Positions 25,655 through 34,015 of a DNA stretch of 64,000 bases are shown here, one piece after another. A program made the translations under genes and the position numbers. How positions within the stretch are numbered: position 1 is the stretch's first letter; each line of letters opens with the position of its first letter. The notes under the pieces are model-generated. The model did not search any database, had not been told where the DNA came from, and saw nothing but the letters and a program-made list of their open reading frames with translations. Origin of the DNA: Labyrinthula sp. Ha (lineage: Eukaryota; Sar; Bigyra; Labyrinthulida; Labyrinthulaceae); contig JAALGZ010000007.1 of NCBI GenBank assembly GCA_015227615.1, forward strand, positions 62,001-126,000. The letters run 5' to 3'.

Positions 25655-26539
25655 ATGAAGCTTAAGATTGGAGTGTTGCAATTGTCTCCTATTCACGGTC
25701 AAATAAAAATTAACTGTAAGCGTGCTGAAGAGATTCTAAAGACAAAAATTGGAAAAAGGAATTTGAATGCGCTTGATATTCTTGTTCTTCCCGAAATGGC
25801 CTTTTCCGGTTATCTCTTTAGAAATAAAGAAATGATAGAACCCTTGATTCAAGAAGCTATGGAAGAAACAGCAAAATTTTGTTCAATGACGGCCAAAAAT
25901 TATAATTGTTATGTAATATCTGGTCTTCCACGCTCGGATGAGATGGGTAATTTATACAACTCCCAATATGTAGCAGACAAACATGGTGACATGGTGTCTC
26001 TATACGACAAGTCCCATCTCTATGAAGCTGATGAAACATGGGCAACCGAAGGAACAGGTTTTAAAACAATATCCATGAATTTTATCGATGTGAATGAAAA
26101 CTTACAGGTTTTAAAGGCTGGATTAGGTATTTGTATGGACATTAATCCAAAAGGATTCAAAGCTCCATACGAAAAGTATGAACTCTCAACTTTTCATCAA
26201 GATCAAGCTGTAGACCTACTGCTTTTTTCATCAAACTGGTGCACTCATGGGGAAGAACCGAATAGTTTTCAGACAATTAACTATTGGTTTGATAGGTTAA
26301 AACCTTTATATAGCTCAAACTCTGGCAAGAAAACTTACTTTTGCTGTGCTGATCGAGTTGGCACTGAAACGAACGATCTACTAGAACAAGGAAAGGAAGG
26401 AGTAACACCTTTTTGTGGAACTAGCTGTGTTATATCCTTAGATGATGACTCCTGTTCGGGGTCTAACATGAGTGAGTTGCTCTTAGGTTATCTAAACTCC
26501 AAGGATGAAGATTTATTGATTGTTGAAGTCGATTTGTGA
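25655..26539 (+). CDS. NTA1: Protein N-terminal Asn/Gln amidase (nitrilase superfamily)
   Basis: Likely deamidates N-terminal Asn/Gln of proteins, the entry step of the Arg/N-degron pathway in the cytosol. The single frame of 294 residues contains the whole carbon-nitrogen hydrolase fold: Glu47 in VLPEMAFSGY, Lys119 in YDKSHLYEADE and nucleophile Cys160 in GLGICMDINP. The sequence after the Cys (NPKGFKAPY, then a SFHQD-like helix) and the LYEADE motif are characteristic of yeast Nta1 rather than of beta-alanine synthases or plant nitrilases. It is somewhat shorter than yeast Nta1 (457). No intron. The upstream neighbour is 10 kb away; the downstream gene converges on it. Other amidases of the superfamily remain possible. 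Confidence 0.85.
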   Translation: MKLKIGVLQLSPIHGQIKINCKRAEEILKTKIGKRNLNALDILVLPEMAFSGYLFRNKEMIEPLIQEAMEETAKFCSMTAKNYNCYVISGLPRSDEMGNLYNSQYVADKHGDMVSLYDKSHLYEADETWATEGTGFKTISMNFIDVNENLQVLKAGLGICMDINPKGFKAPYEKYELSTFHQDQAVDLLLFSSNWCTHGEEPNSFQTINYWFDRLKPLYSSNSGKKTYFCCADRVGTETNDLLEQGKEGVTPFCGTSCVISLDDDSCSGSNMSELLLGYLNSKDEDLLIVEVDL

Positions 26540-27152
26540 CATTCTGAAACTATCATCTCATTCCAGAAGTTTTATAAGCAATACTTTTCTTTTACACTAA
26601 TAGATACAAAAATAACATTTTAAAACCAGAATGCCGTTCAAAGAGGAATAACCCATGAATTATCTGTATTGATATTATTAAAATTACAAACTATTGAAGA
26701 ACGGCAACGTTATACTGAGGAAAGTTTGACTAACCATTGAACAGAGGAATCAAAAAGAAGTTTTGACAGAAAGAAGATAGTAATAATATCAATGTGTTGT
26801 AAAATGAGTGTAAATTAGCGCAAAATTGAAAATTGTTATTCGTTTCTTGATGGAAGAAAGCCTTTCCTTCGTAATATAAAAAAATCGTATGGCTATATTT
26901 CTTATTTGCATGGATGTTTTTCTGGTTGCTTCAGTCCTGTTGAGTAATCAGAACATCGAAATGAATACCGAGCAAAGAGGTTCAAGTGTCCACGCTTATT
27001 TGAATCAAGTTTAAAGTTAGAATAATAAATTGAAGGTCACGAGAACAATTCTCTTAGCTGTGTGCTTTACGGAAAAGGACTTACCCAAAAATTTACCTAA
27101 CAGAAGTACATGAATAGATACTAAGAGAAAAATTACTTTGTTTTTCGGTGAC
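26540..27152. other. Intergenic DNA, 3' of NTA1
   Basis: AT-rich non-coding DNA without recognisable features. Confidence 0.4.
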
Positions 27153-27335
27153 ATGGTTGTAGGACTCGATTCTTCCATGGAGGAATCAAAGACTTGCACG
27201 AAAAATAGCAAGAAATTCTTGGGCATGAATCAAAACCTACCAGAGTACAGGCAGTTGATGAAGAAGAATCTCACAGAGGAAGGTTACACAAGTTTTAGAG
27301 TGTTCACTACCTTAAACTCTTGCTCAGATATATAA
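27153..27335 (+). CDS. Possible small hypothetical protein (60 aa)
   Basis: A frame from an ATG at 27153 encodes a polar, unfolded-looking 60-residue peptide (ends VFTTLNSCSDI). It contains a 20-nt near-palindrome at 27168-27187 (GATTCTTCCATGGAGGAATC), so both strands read DSSMEES there. It stops 64 nt before the convergent EEP gene. No family is recognised. It could be the last exon of an unrecognised gene, or chance. Confidence 0.22.
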   Translation: MVVGLDSSMEESKTCTKNSKKFLGMNQNLPEYRQLMKKNLTEEGYTSFRVFTTLNSCSDI

Positions 27336-27398
27336 TGAGAAAAATTGAAAGTTTGAATTTAATGAGTGCCAAAAGGTTAAATTTATTTACATTTCGGT

Positions 27399-29021
27399 TC
27401 AAAGGAAAGAAAGTTTGCATGAAATTACGGCGTGATCTGAAGGAAATTCCATAGTTGGAAAAGCAATGTCATCGACAAAACTCTGTTTCCCTGTATTATC
27501 TTTAACCACGCTTTCTTCAAGTTTGAAGCTTGATCCAAATAGAATGAAGTCTTTCTGGTTTACATCTCCTTTAGAAACAATTTCTTCTCTTCCCACTGCC
27601 TTATTCAGTTGTGGCTGAAGGTAAGTTCGTCCATTATATGTTGTAACATCATTCTTTATATTTTGAGCAGCTATTGGACCTTTAGAATATCCATAACAAC
27701 TCTCTATCCCGTTTCCATGGAACCAATCTATAAAGCTCTCCAAATCAAGAAATTGATCTTTCTTCTTTGTTTTGAAATAAGTGTTTCCATCAATACCACA
27801 AACCAGTTTTGTAATACTAGGAGTCTTTTGCTTAAATGCGAGAACTGCTTCTATAACAGGAATTGTTGCAAGTCCATTTGTATCTCCATGAAAACTAATA
27901 AGCAATAAGTCATTTAGCTTTAAGGCTATAACATCACCTTCAGCAATTGGAACCTTCTTTGTTGCATCACTAGTTGCGGTCGCTATAATCTCCTTTGTTA
28001 CATCCTCCGCTGCATCAGCGAATAGATTTTTATTTATCATAATAACAGAATTTTGATCTCTTTTTCCTGAATTTTCTGCTACGATTGTTGTAAAAGTTTT
28101 ACCAATAAGTTCATCCGCATCCAAAGTATCTTTAAAAGAATTAGCTACCTCTTGTAGGAAGATAAGTCCACAATCAGAATAAGATGTTTTCAGAATATCT
28201 AAGATCTTTTGGTTCTTATTTGAGCACAAATTTCCTGCAATATTTTGTCTTATCTCTTGCCAGTTGAGTTTATTTTCTTGCGAGATCTTATCCAATAGAC
28301 TGACTAGTACACAGTCAAAAACTGCCATATACAAACAAGAGAGCGGGATGGAAATACTCTCTTCCGTTTCTGTGATTGCAGGGTATTTTGCTTTCTTAAT
28401 TGGTTGCAAAAGCTCGAATCCCATTTTAGTCCCTTTCGATGTTTCGAGTTTTGTATCAAACATAAAATTAACCCACTGATCAAACCAATCATTAATACTT
28501 GTAAAACTCTTCTCGTAGCAATTAATAGCAGTTGGTCTACATATCTTTCCATTTACTGTATTTACAGTATTTGTAGTTCTATCTGGCATAGAAGTCAACC
28601 TCTTTTTTCCTATTTCACCATCTGTGAAAAATTTGGAAATACAAGGACGTGAAGAAAGCCCTTCCCAAGATTCTTCAAATGGTTCAACTTGATCTGATTT
28701 TAGTAATCCACACTCGATCAGTTTAGCCTTCAAAGTACTAAAATATTCTGGAAGGAAAACTGTGGAAACAGGAGGATCATACTGTAGAGGTGAGGAGGTT
28801 AGGAAGCCTTGCAGCTTGTCCATAAGCACATTGTAAGATTCAGAAGGGTATGTGATCCAGTACTCAAAGGGATTGTTGTTGATTGCAGCTATATTCCAAC
28901 TTGCAACTTTAAAGTTTTGTCCTTTCATCATTAAGTTAGATTTGGTTTTGTTTTCCCACAAACTAAGTTTTCCGTGAAAACTAGTATATACCAACGGTTT
29001 GAATTTCCGAAGTCTTTGCAT
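27399..29021 (-). CDS. Endonuclease/exonuclease/phosphatase (EEP) family protein
   Basis: Metal-dependent phosphodiesterase of the DNase I/sphingomyelinase superfamily. All the core motifs are seen in 540 residues: KVASWNIAAINNN (first strand with Asn), the metal-binding Glu in CGLIFLQEVAN, RDQNSVIMINK, the His of SFHGDTNG, Asp and Asn in KLVCGIDGNTY, and the terminal SDHAVISCKL. About 180 residues are inserted between the first and second motifs, longer than in classical members. The substrate (nucleic acid, phosphoinositide or lipid) cannot be told. There is no clear targeting peptide and no intron. Two near-identical 17-nt palindromes precede the start. The gene converges with NTA1. Confidence 0.82.
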   Translation of the reverse strand: MQRLRKFKPLVYTSFHGKLSLWENKTKSNLMMKGQNFKVASWNIAAINNNPFEYWITYPSESYNVLMDKLQGFLTSSPLQYDPPVSTVFLPEYFSTLKAKLIECGLLKSDQVEPFEESWEGLSSRPCISKFFTDGEIGKKRLTSMPDRTTNTVNTVNGKICRPTAINCYEKSFTSINDWFDQWVNFMFDTKLETSKGTKMGFELLQPIKKAKYPAITETEESISIPLSCLYMAVFDCVLVSLLDKISQENKLNWQEIRQNIAGNLCSNKNQKILDILKTSYSDCGLIFLQEVANSFKDTLDADELIGKTFTTIVAENSGKRDQNSVIMINKNLFADAAEDVTKEIIATATSDATKKVPIAEGDVIALKLNDLLLISFHGDTNGLATIPVIEAVLAFKQKTPSITKLVCGIDGNTYFKTKKKDQFLDLESFIDWFHGNGIESCYGYSKGPIAAQNIKNDVTTYNGRTYLQPQLNKAVGREEIVSKGDVNQKDFILFGSSFKLEESVVKDNTGKQSFVDDIAFPTMEFPSDHAVISCKLSFL

Positions 29022-29034
29022 AAGTAGATATCTC

Positions 29035-29135
29035 TAACGTTAGAACGTTACATTTTTTTTTATGATAATACAAGAATTTTCATTTTTTGAAATAATAAAA
29101 TTCCTTGGCGTCGCAATATAACGTTATAACGTTAC
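29035..29135. promoter_or_regulatory. Paired 17-nt palindromic elements upstream of the EEP gene
   Basis: TAACGTTAGAACGTTAC at 29035-29051 and TAACGTTATAACGTTAC at 29119-29135 differ at one base. Each holds two AACGTT palindromes. They lie 14 and 98 nt before the start codon, 84 nt apart, which suggests binding sites for a dimeric factor. They could also be a small repeat. Confidence 0.4.
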
Positions 29136-31340
29136 CAATACCGATTCTATTTATTGAGTGAATAAAATAGCTCATGTTCAATTCCTATAAACTAAATCAA
29201 CGGAATTTTAAGAAATCAAGAAAAAGGAAATTCCGTAGAATACCGATAAAAGACATTAAGTTTTATGTTAAGTCTCTATAATGATTAGAATTGAATGAAT
29301 TAAGAAAACAAGCTGCAGAAGTTATGAAGAAACTTAAACCCAAGAAACGAATACTGCACAGAAGGGGGTCAACGACAAGGCTACTCTTTAACTATTTGTT
29401 CAACATAGGTATAGACATAAACACTACATAAGTCTTAGTTTTCAAATAAATCGATTTTCGAGTATCTCTAATAAATTTTTATAACACATACCAAACTAGC
29501 TTGTTTTCTTGACATCTTTCTTCATTCCAACTAATCCAGCTTTAGATGCTAGTAAGCTAAAAGCTATGTTTGATTGACTAGGATAACTATCTCTCGAAAT
29601 TTCCTTTTGTTCTTTGGTTATGAACTATACTGTAACATTTAGTGCGTTGGAAACCTTTGTACTTGGCTTTGCTTATTATAGCTCGGCGTGGTACTTGCTA
29701 CTCAGCATCAGCTAGCCAGTTCTATATCTTAACATAAAAAAATGTTGCTGTACGGAATGCCTGTTTCAGTCCTTAAATCGTAGGTAGTTCTCAACATTTT
29801 GCCAGGTAAAATTATCCTTAACTCCTAGTATGATAAACTGCAACATTAGTAATATTACCATGGTTACATACATATCATCGCAGCAAAAGGTAACGACAAA
29901 AATTAAAACACATAGTTAGAGTAGAATCTCATGGTTACTGCATCTAAGAGCCTGACCTTTAGGTATGTTACATTTTGAAACCAAAATCTGCACTGTGGAA
30001 ATTCTTAAGCCTAAGGAAAGCAAGTATTTCCTAGTTTTAATTCGGGGCTTTGTTAACCATGAGAACTATATTGTATTCCGTCGCCCCTTATCAAGACATT
30101 TCTTGTTATTAACATTGTAATTATTCTAGGAAGCATTTATTACAACTTTACTGATATTGAGATCTTATTCCATCCCTAACAAGATTATTTCAATCCGGCA
30201 TCTGCAATATATAGCAGTTTTTCGTAACTGAGTGTTACATCATAGGCTTGTCTTCAGAAAACATACCTGGGAGCAAACTAGAATTAAGAATAAATGATGC
30301 TTATTACTAAAACAATCCATTAGATACATATTCACTCTTCTTTGCAATGGTTGAGTTCCCCTGATACGCATATACCTCCGTACTAAGGTACTTTTCGAAG
30401 GGAATAAGTATTAAAGATTACTTAAGCAGGATTCTTACCGGGTGCAAATAAATTTACACAACCTTTTGATATCCGGTTATTTTGTGTAATTCAGCTTTAA
30501 TGTCTACGAAATGCAGTCATTTTCAGAAATGAACATAGTTTAATTTTCAAATGTTGCATGCGGATCAAAACAAACGAAGTAGTATACGCTATGCAAGCTG
30601 CAGCAAAAATATGGGCAGGCATTTCATCATTGAGCCGAACCTTAATGTTCACTTAGTCGCACGTATAAAAATAACAACCCTATTTGAAGAGAAAATGATA
30701 AAAAAATACGAGGACAAAAATTTCATCAAGAGATCAGTCTTTTACGTGGTATTGAATTTAATTGATCTATCCTTTTTCTTTTGTTATAAGCAGCACGTCT
30801 TATGAAACAGAATTTTCATGTGTTTAAGGCGCATTGGTAAGTGTCCCTCCTGCTAATTGGTGGATGGGGGAAAATGAAGTAGATTCTTGCCTCTTTGAAG
30901 AGTTTTTACCCAACTTAGTATTTACTGTTATCCACCTAAACAAGTAGAGAAACAAAGTTCTCTACTAGAAACACCATCACAGAAGGCGGAAGAGCCCAGA
31001 ACTGTTTCTAATGGTCCCTCTTCACAAATTTAATTCTCAAAAAGTGTAATCCAAGCATATATAAACCTTAGATGTTTGGGTTTTAATGAACGATTGTTGT
31101 TCCAAAATACGCTCTACACCGAAAAAGGATTTACATAGGGTAGGTTTTGGAAGATCATTCTTATCGATGCTGCCAATAGTACAATTTCCCAAATTAGAAT
31201 CTAAAAATCATCAAAGAAACCAATCAATCAAAAAAATAGCGAAATAGAGAAAAAATTCAGGAAAACAAGAAAAGAAGAAAGCAGGTGAACAAGATGAAAA
31301 CTTTATTGATTACGTTGAAGGGAAAGCTATTTAACATACT
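29136..31340. other. Intergenic DNA (2.2 kb)
   Basis: No gene recognised. The 84-codon frame at 30551-30805 (+) has no known motif. A perfect 9-bp hairpin stem (AGTAGAGAA, loop, TTCTCTACT) lies at 30943-30966. Confidence 0.4.
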
Positions 31341-31528
31341 CTTGATACAGATGAAGATATACCTCACGACGCATAAAATAATACCGTCAGAGAAGGATCC
31401 TGAAGATGTTTTTATATTCTGATATAGTCTCACGACGCAAAAAACAATACAACGAGCGAAGGGTTTTGACGATGTTTTTATATTCAGATGTTTCATCACG
31501 ATGCATAAAGTAATATCGTGTGTCAATA
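31341..31528. repeat. Minisatellite, about three 67-bp units
   Basis: The markers CACGACGCAT (31364), CACGACGCAA (31431) and CACGATGCAT (31497) recur every 66-67 bp. GATGTTTTTATATTC precedes the second and third, and a more diverged form precedes the first. The units are imperfect. The repeat lies just downstream of the unidentified minus-strand gene. Confidence 0.75.
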
Positions 31529-31597
31529 GTAAATATATTGCTGTTTCGCAAGGTCAGTTTCCTTCTGGGTGATAATGTTGTTTGCAAAAGGGGCTTA

Positions 31598-32318
31598 TTA
31601 TGGGAGGATATGTTGTTTGAAGGAAGGATGGGTGAACTGAATACTTATGAAAAACTTCACCCGGAGAAAATGGAGGGGTAATAAGAAAAGAACGCTGGCT
31701 AAGTAGTACGGTTTAAAGCGTCCATGATTAGCTGGAGAGATTTGAACAAATTTAATTAATCTTTTAAAATTTTTGTCTTCTGAGAGTCTACCCTGCTCTA
31801 TGGTTCTCTTTAATTCACACTTAAGTAAATCTTTGTTGAAGTAAATCCCTGGAAATTCATGATGAAGTGCGGCTTCTACGGCTGTTGAGGGTGTGTCAGC
31901 AATTCCTGGGTATCTACTCATCTTCAATTTCTCTGGTTTGGTTCAAAGGGAAACTTATTTCATTTTCATTGAGTTTTGCTTCATGATCTGAGTCACCAAA
32001 AGACTTAACTTGAAACATGTATTTTCCAAGATCAAAATCAAACTGAAGGTATATTCGAAAAGAAGAACACTCAGGGGAAATGCAAATTTCACTGACCTTC
32101 GCAGTATTTTTTGTGTGTCTTCATCTGAAAAGCGGTGGGACGAAGCTTTACTTCCCTCTAAATCGGTTTGTAACTACTTTTTCAAGTACTCCAAAGATTG
32201 CCTCTGGTGTGGGTTCTCTATACAGGATCTAATCATCCAGTCCAGCCATTTTTATTTTGTCTTGGAGGTTCGTAACCTCCCTTTCAGGCATGTTTGATGT
32301 TTCTTTTTTACTTGTCAT
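31598..32318 (-). CDS. Unidentified gene, exon structure uncertain (minus strand)
   Basis: Coding-like sequence in two overlapping frames. Frame 1 starts at ATG 32318 (MTSKKETSNMPERE...) and resumes as ILYREPTPEAIFGVLEKVV, then IYLQFDFDLGKYMFQVKSF, ending in a TAG at 31914. It needs two introns with lengths divisible by three: 48 nt (32276-32229) and about 33 nt (GTAAAGC...GATGAAG). The second frame runs from an ATG overlapping that stop (ATGAGTAG) to 31598. It encodes SRYPGIADTPSTAVEAALHH and DLLKCELKRTIEQGRL, which faintly resembles a linker-histone-type winged helix. A 22-nt GT-AG segment could fuse the two frames into one protein. I recognise no family with confidence, and a decaying pseudogene is possible. 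Confidence 0.35.
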
Positions 32319-32528
32319 TTTTATTTTGTTATTTTCACAAGTTTTAGGTTTTGTGGCCTAAGAGCCTCAGACTTTCTTATTGGAAATAATCATCCAAAGG
32401 CTGGCCTCTGAAAATTCAGAAATACATTTGTTAGTCCATTCTGTCCTAGAGGAAATTTCCTGGATTAATATTGCTTCTTAATGAAATTATTTTGGGCCCA
32501 AATTAACAGTTAGACAAGAAATATAAAG
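32319..32528. promoter_or_regulatory. Shared upstream region of the unidentified gene and WDR76
   Basis: About 210 nt between divergent start codons. No specific motif is recognised. Confidence 0.3.
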
Positions 32529-34013
32529 ATGCCAGTAAAACTGAGTTATGAAGATAAAAGGCTTCTTAATATTCAAAAGAACAACGAAATACTTGCAAAC
32601 CTAGGCCTTGAGGCCACTAAAAAAGTATTTACCGAATCCAAGAAAAGGAAAGCTGTCTCACGCTCAAAAAGCAGGATTCAATTAAAACGGTTATTAACGA
32701 GTTTTTTGCTTATTTATAGAAAGAAAGAACCAATTGGTCCTCTTAGAAGATCCCTTAGAGTTCAAGGTGTTAAGATAGAGGAAAATATGTTGCCTGATGA
32801 TTACAAGGAAAAAACAAGGAATATAGAAACAACTCTTCCAGAGATAGAGTTGTCGCTTCAAGGAAATGTGGAGCTAGAGGAAGATGGTAAAATATATTTA
32901 GAAAGCTTAAAGAAACGCATGGCGGGAAGCGGTGATGTTATGATAAAAAAAGAAAGTAAAGAGTTTATCTCTTTGGCAGAAAAATATGCGTCACTTGATG
33001 TTCAGGAAGTGGATGCACTAAAATTGACATACGCGAGGGCTTATTCTCTTGATGTTTCACCAGCGAACAACATATTACTTTTTGCAACAGGGGATAAAAA
33101 GGGAAATATAGGAATATATTCCTCCTCGCTTGAAAAAAAAGAAAGAGAGAAAAATGAACCACACATATTTTCAAAGAGAATTCATTCGGACTCGATCTCT
33201 TCATGCTATTTCGACAGGATTAACACAGCCAAACTGCTGACTACCAGCTACGATGGCTCCATTAAGCTTTTGGATGCTGAAAAAACGACCTTTGAAGAAA
33301 TTCTAAGCAGTGGCGACGTAGGAAATAATCTAGTCTTTGACATAACAAATTATTCCTCGACAGAGTTTGGAGCTGCTGGACATCCTTGTTTTGCCGCACT
33401 AAGTGATGGATCTCTACTACATTTTGATCTGAAGCGAAAGAAGCCCATTGGCAAACCAATAATAGCGCATGAAAAGAAGATTAACTGCGTGGAGGTAAAT
33501 AGAACAAACGAAAATTATCTCGTGACAAGTTCCCTGGATCGTGTTGTCAAGCTTTGGGATATTAGAAACATAAGCAAAGGGGTGGCTGTTAGCGAGGTTG
33601 TTCATCCACTAGCTGTAGCTCATGCAGATTTTTCACCTGATGGGAAATATGTCGTTTCCATTTGCAATGATGACTACCTTCATGTGTTTGAGGCTGGAGA
33701 TGGAAACTTAGGCAAGTCTATGAAGAGTCAAATCGGAAGCTTCAAACATCGGAACCAAACAGGAAGGTGGTTAACGAGATTTAAGTTAAACTTCAGAAAG
33801 GATGATAAATCTAATCATTTTGTAGTTGGCTGTATGGATCAACCACGATGTATTGAAGCATTTTCAATAGGTTCCGGTAAGCAAAAAATTGAGCGAGTAA
33901 TGCGAATGCGCTCTGACATGGTGAATAGCGTGCAAAGTTTGAATAAGTTTCATGATACACAGGACATTATTGTCTCTGCCAATGGATCTGGCAGAGTTCA
34001 TATCTGGCAGTAG
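32529..34013 (+). CDS. WDR76/CMR1: WDR76/CMR1-type WD40 protein
   Basis: Nuclear WD40 protein of the DDB2-WDR76-CMR1 group, tied to DNA-damage response, replication stress and chromatin in yeast and animals. The N-terminus has the family signature: SYEDKRLLNIQKNNEILANLGL, a basic stretch, then RRSLRVQG. The seven-bladed propeller occupies about 165-490, with readable blades such as TTSYDGSIKLLD and TSSLDRVVKLWDIRNI; the WDIR end is the DDB1-binding DWD/WDxR type. The frame is 494 codons, but 32690-32719 is probably a 30-nt intron. Splicing gives 484 residues and joins IQLKR to KKEPIGPLRRSLR. The stop TAG lies 2 nt from the convergent DPH2 stop. Confidence 0.9.
   Translation: MPVKLSYEDKRLLNIQKNNEILANLGLEATKKVFTESKKRKAVSRSKSRIQLKRLLTSFLLIYRKKEPIGPLRRSLRVQGVKIEENMLPDDYKEKTRNIETTLPEIELSLQGNVELEEDGKIYLESLKKRMAGSGDVMIKKESKEFISLAEKYASLDVQEVDALKLTYARAYSLDVSPANNILLFATGDKKGNIGIYSSSLEKKEREKNEPHIFSKRIHSDSISSCYFDRINTAKLLTTSYDGSIKLLDAEKTTFEEILSSGDVGNNLVFDITNYSSTEFGAAGHPCFAALSDGSLLHFDLKRKKPIGKPIIAHEKKINCVEVNRTNENYLVTSSLDRVVKLWDIRNISKGVAVSEVVHPLAVAHADFSPDGKYVVSICNDDYLHVFEAGDGNLGKSMKSQIGSFKHRNQTGRWLTRFKLNFRKDDKSNHFVVGCMDQPRCIEAFSIGSGKQKIERVMRMRSDMVNSVQSLNKFHDTQDIIVSANGSGRVHIWQ
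32690..32719 (+). other. Probable 30-nt stop-free intron in WDR76
   Basis: Begins GTTATTAACGAG and ends GCTTATTTATAG. It is divisible by three and stop-free, so the frame stays open either way. It encodes a hydrophobic patch (LLTSFLLIY) inside an otherwise basic, disordered linker, and its size matches the other introns here. Confidence 0.7.
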
Positions 34014-34015
34014 AG

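Noticed and set aside
27168-27187. 20-nt near-palindrome as a regulatory operator
   Set aside because: Single occurrence, inside a doubtful small frame and between convergent genes, so there is no promoter context.
30943-30966. Hairpin with 9-bp stem as an RNA gene or terminator
   Set aside because: Single small stem without flanking gene or conserved context; stems of this size are common by chance.
32229-32231. In-frame TAG within the unidentified gene as evidence for a changed genetic code
   Set aside because: TAG clearly ends the WDR76 and M8 genes in this window, so it is a normal stop. An intron or decay explains the case.
32104-32260. Minus-strand peptide WMIRSCIENPHQ... in a shifted frame within the unidentified gene
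   Set aside because: It competes with the frame-1 reading, which recovers a longer and more protein-like product. Kept only as part of the uncertainty of that gene.
32010-32297. 95-codon plus-strand frame before WDR76
   Set aside because: Lies antisense to the coding-like minus-strand gene, shows no family motif and has a cysteine/phenylalanine-rich composition typical of shadow frames.
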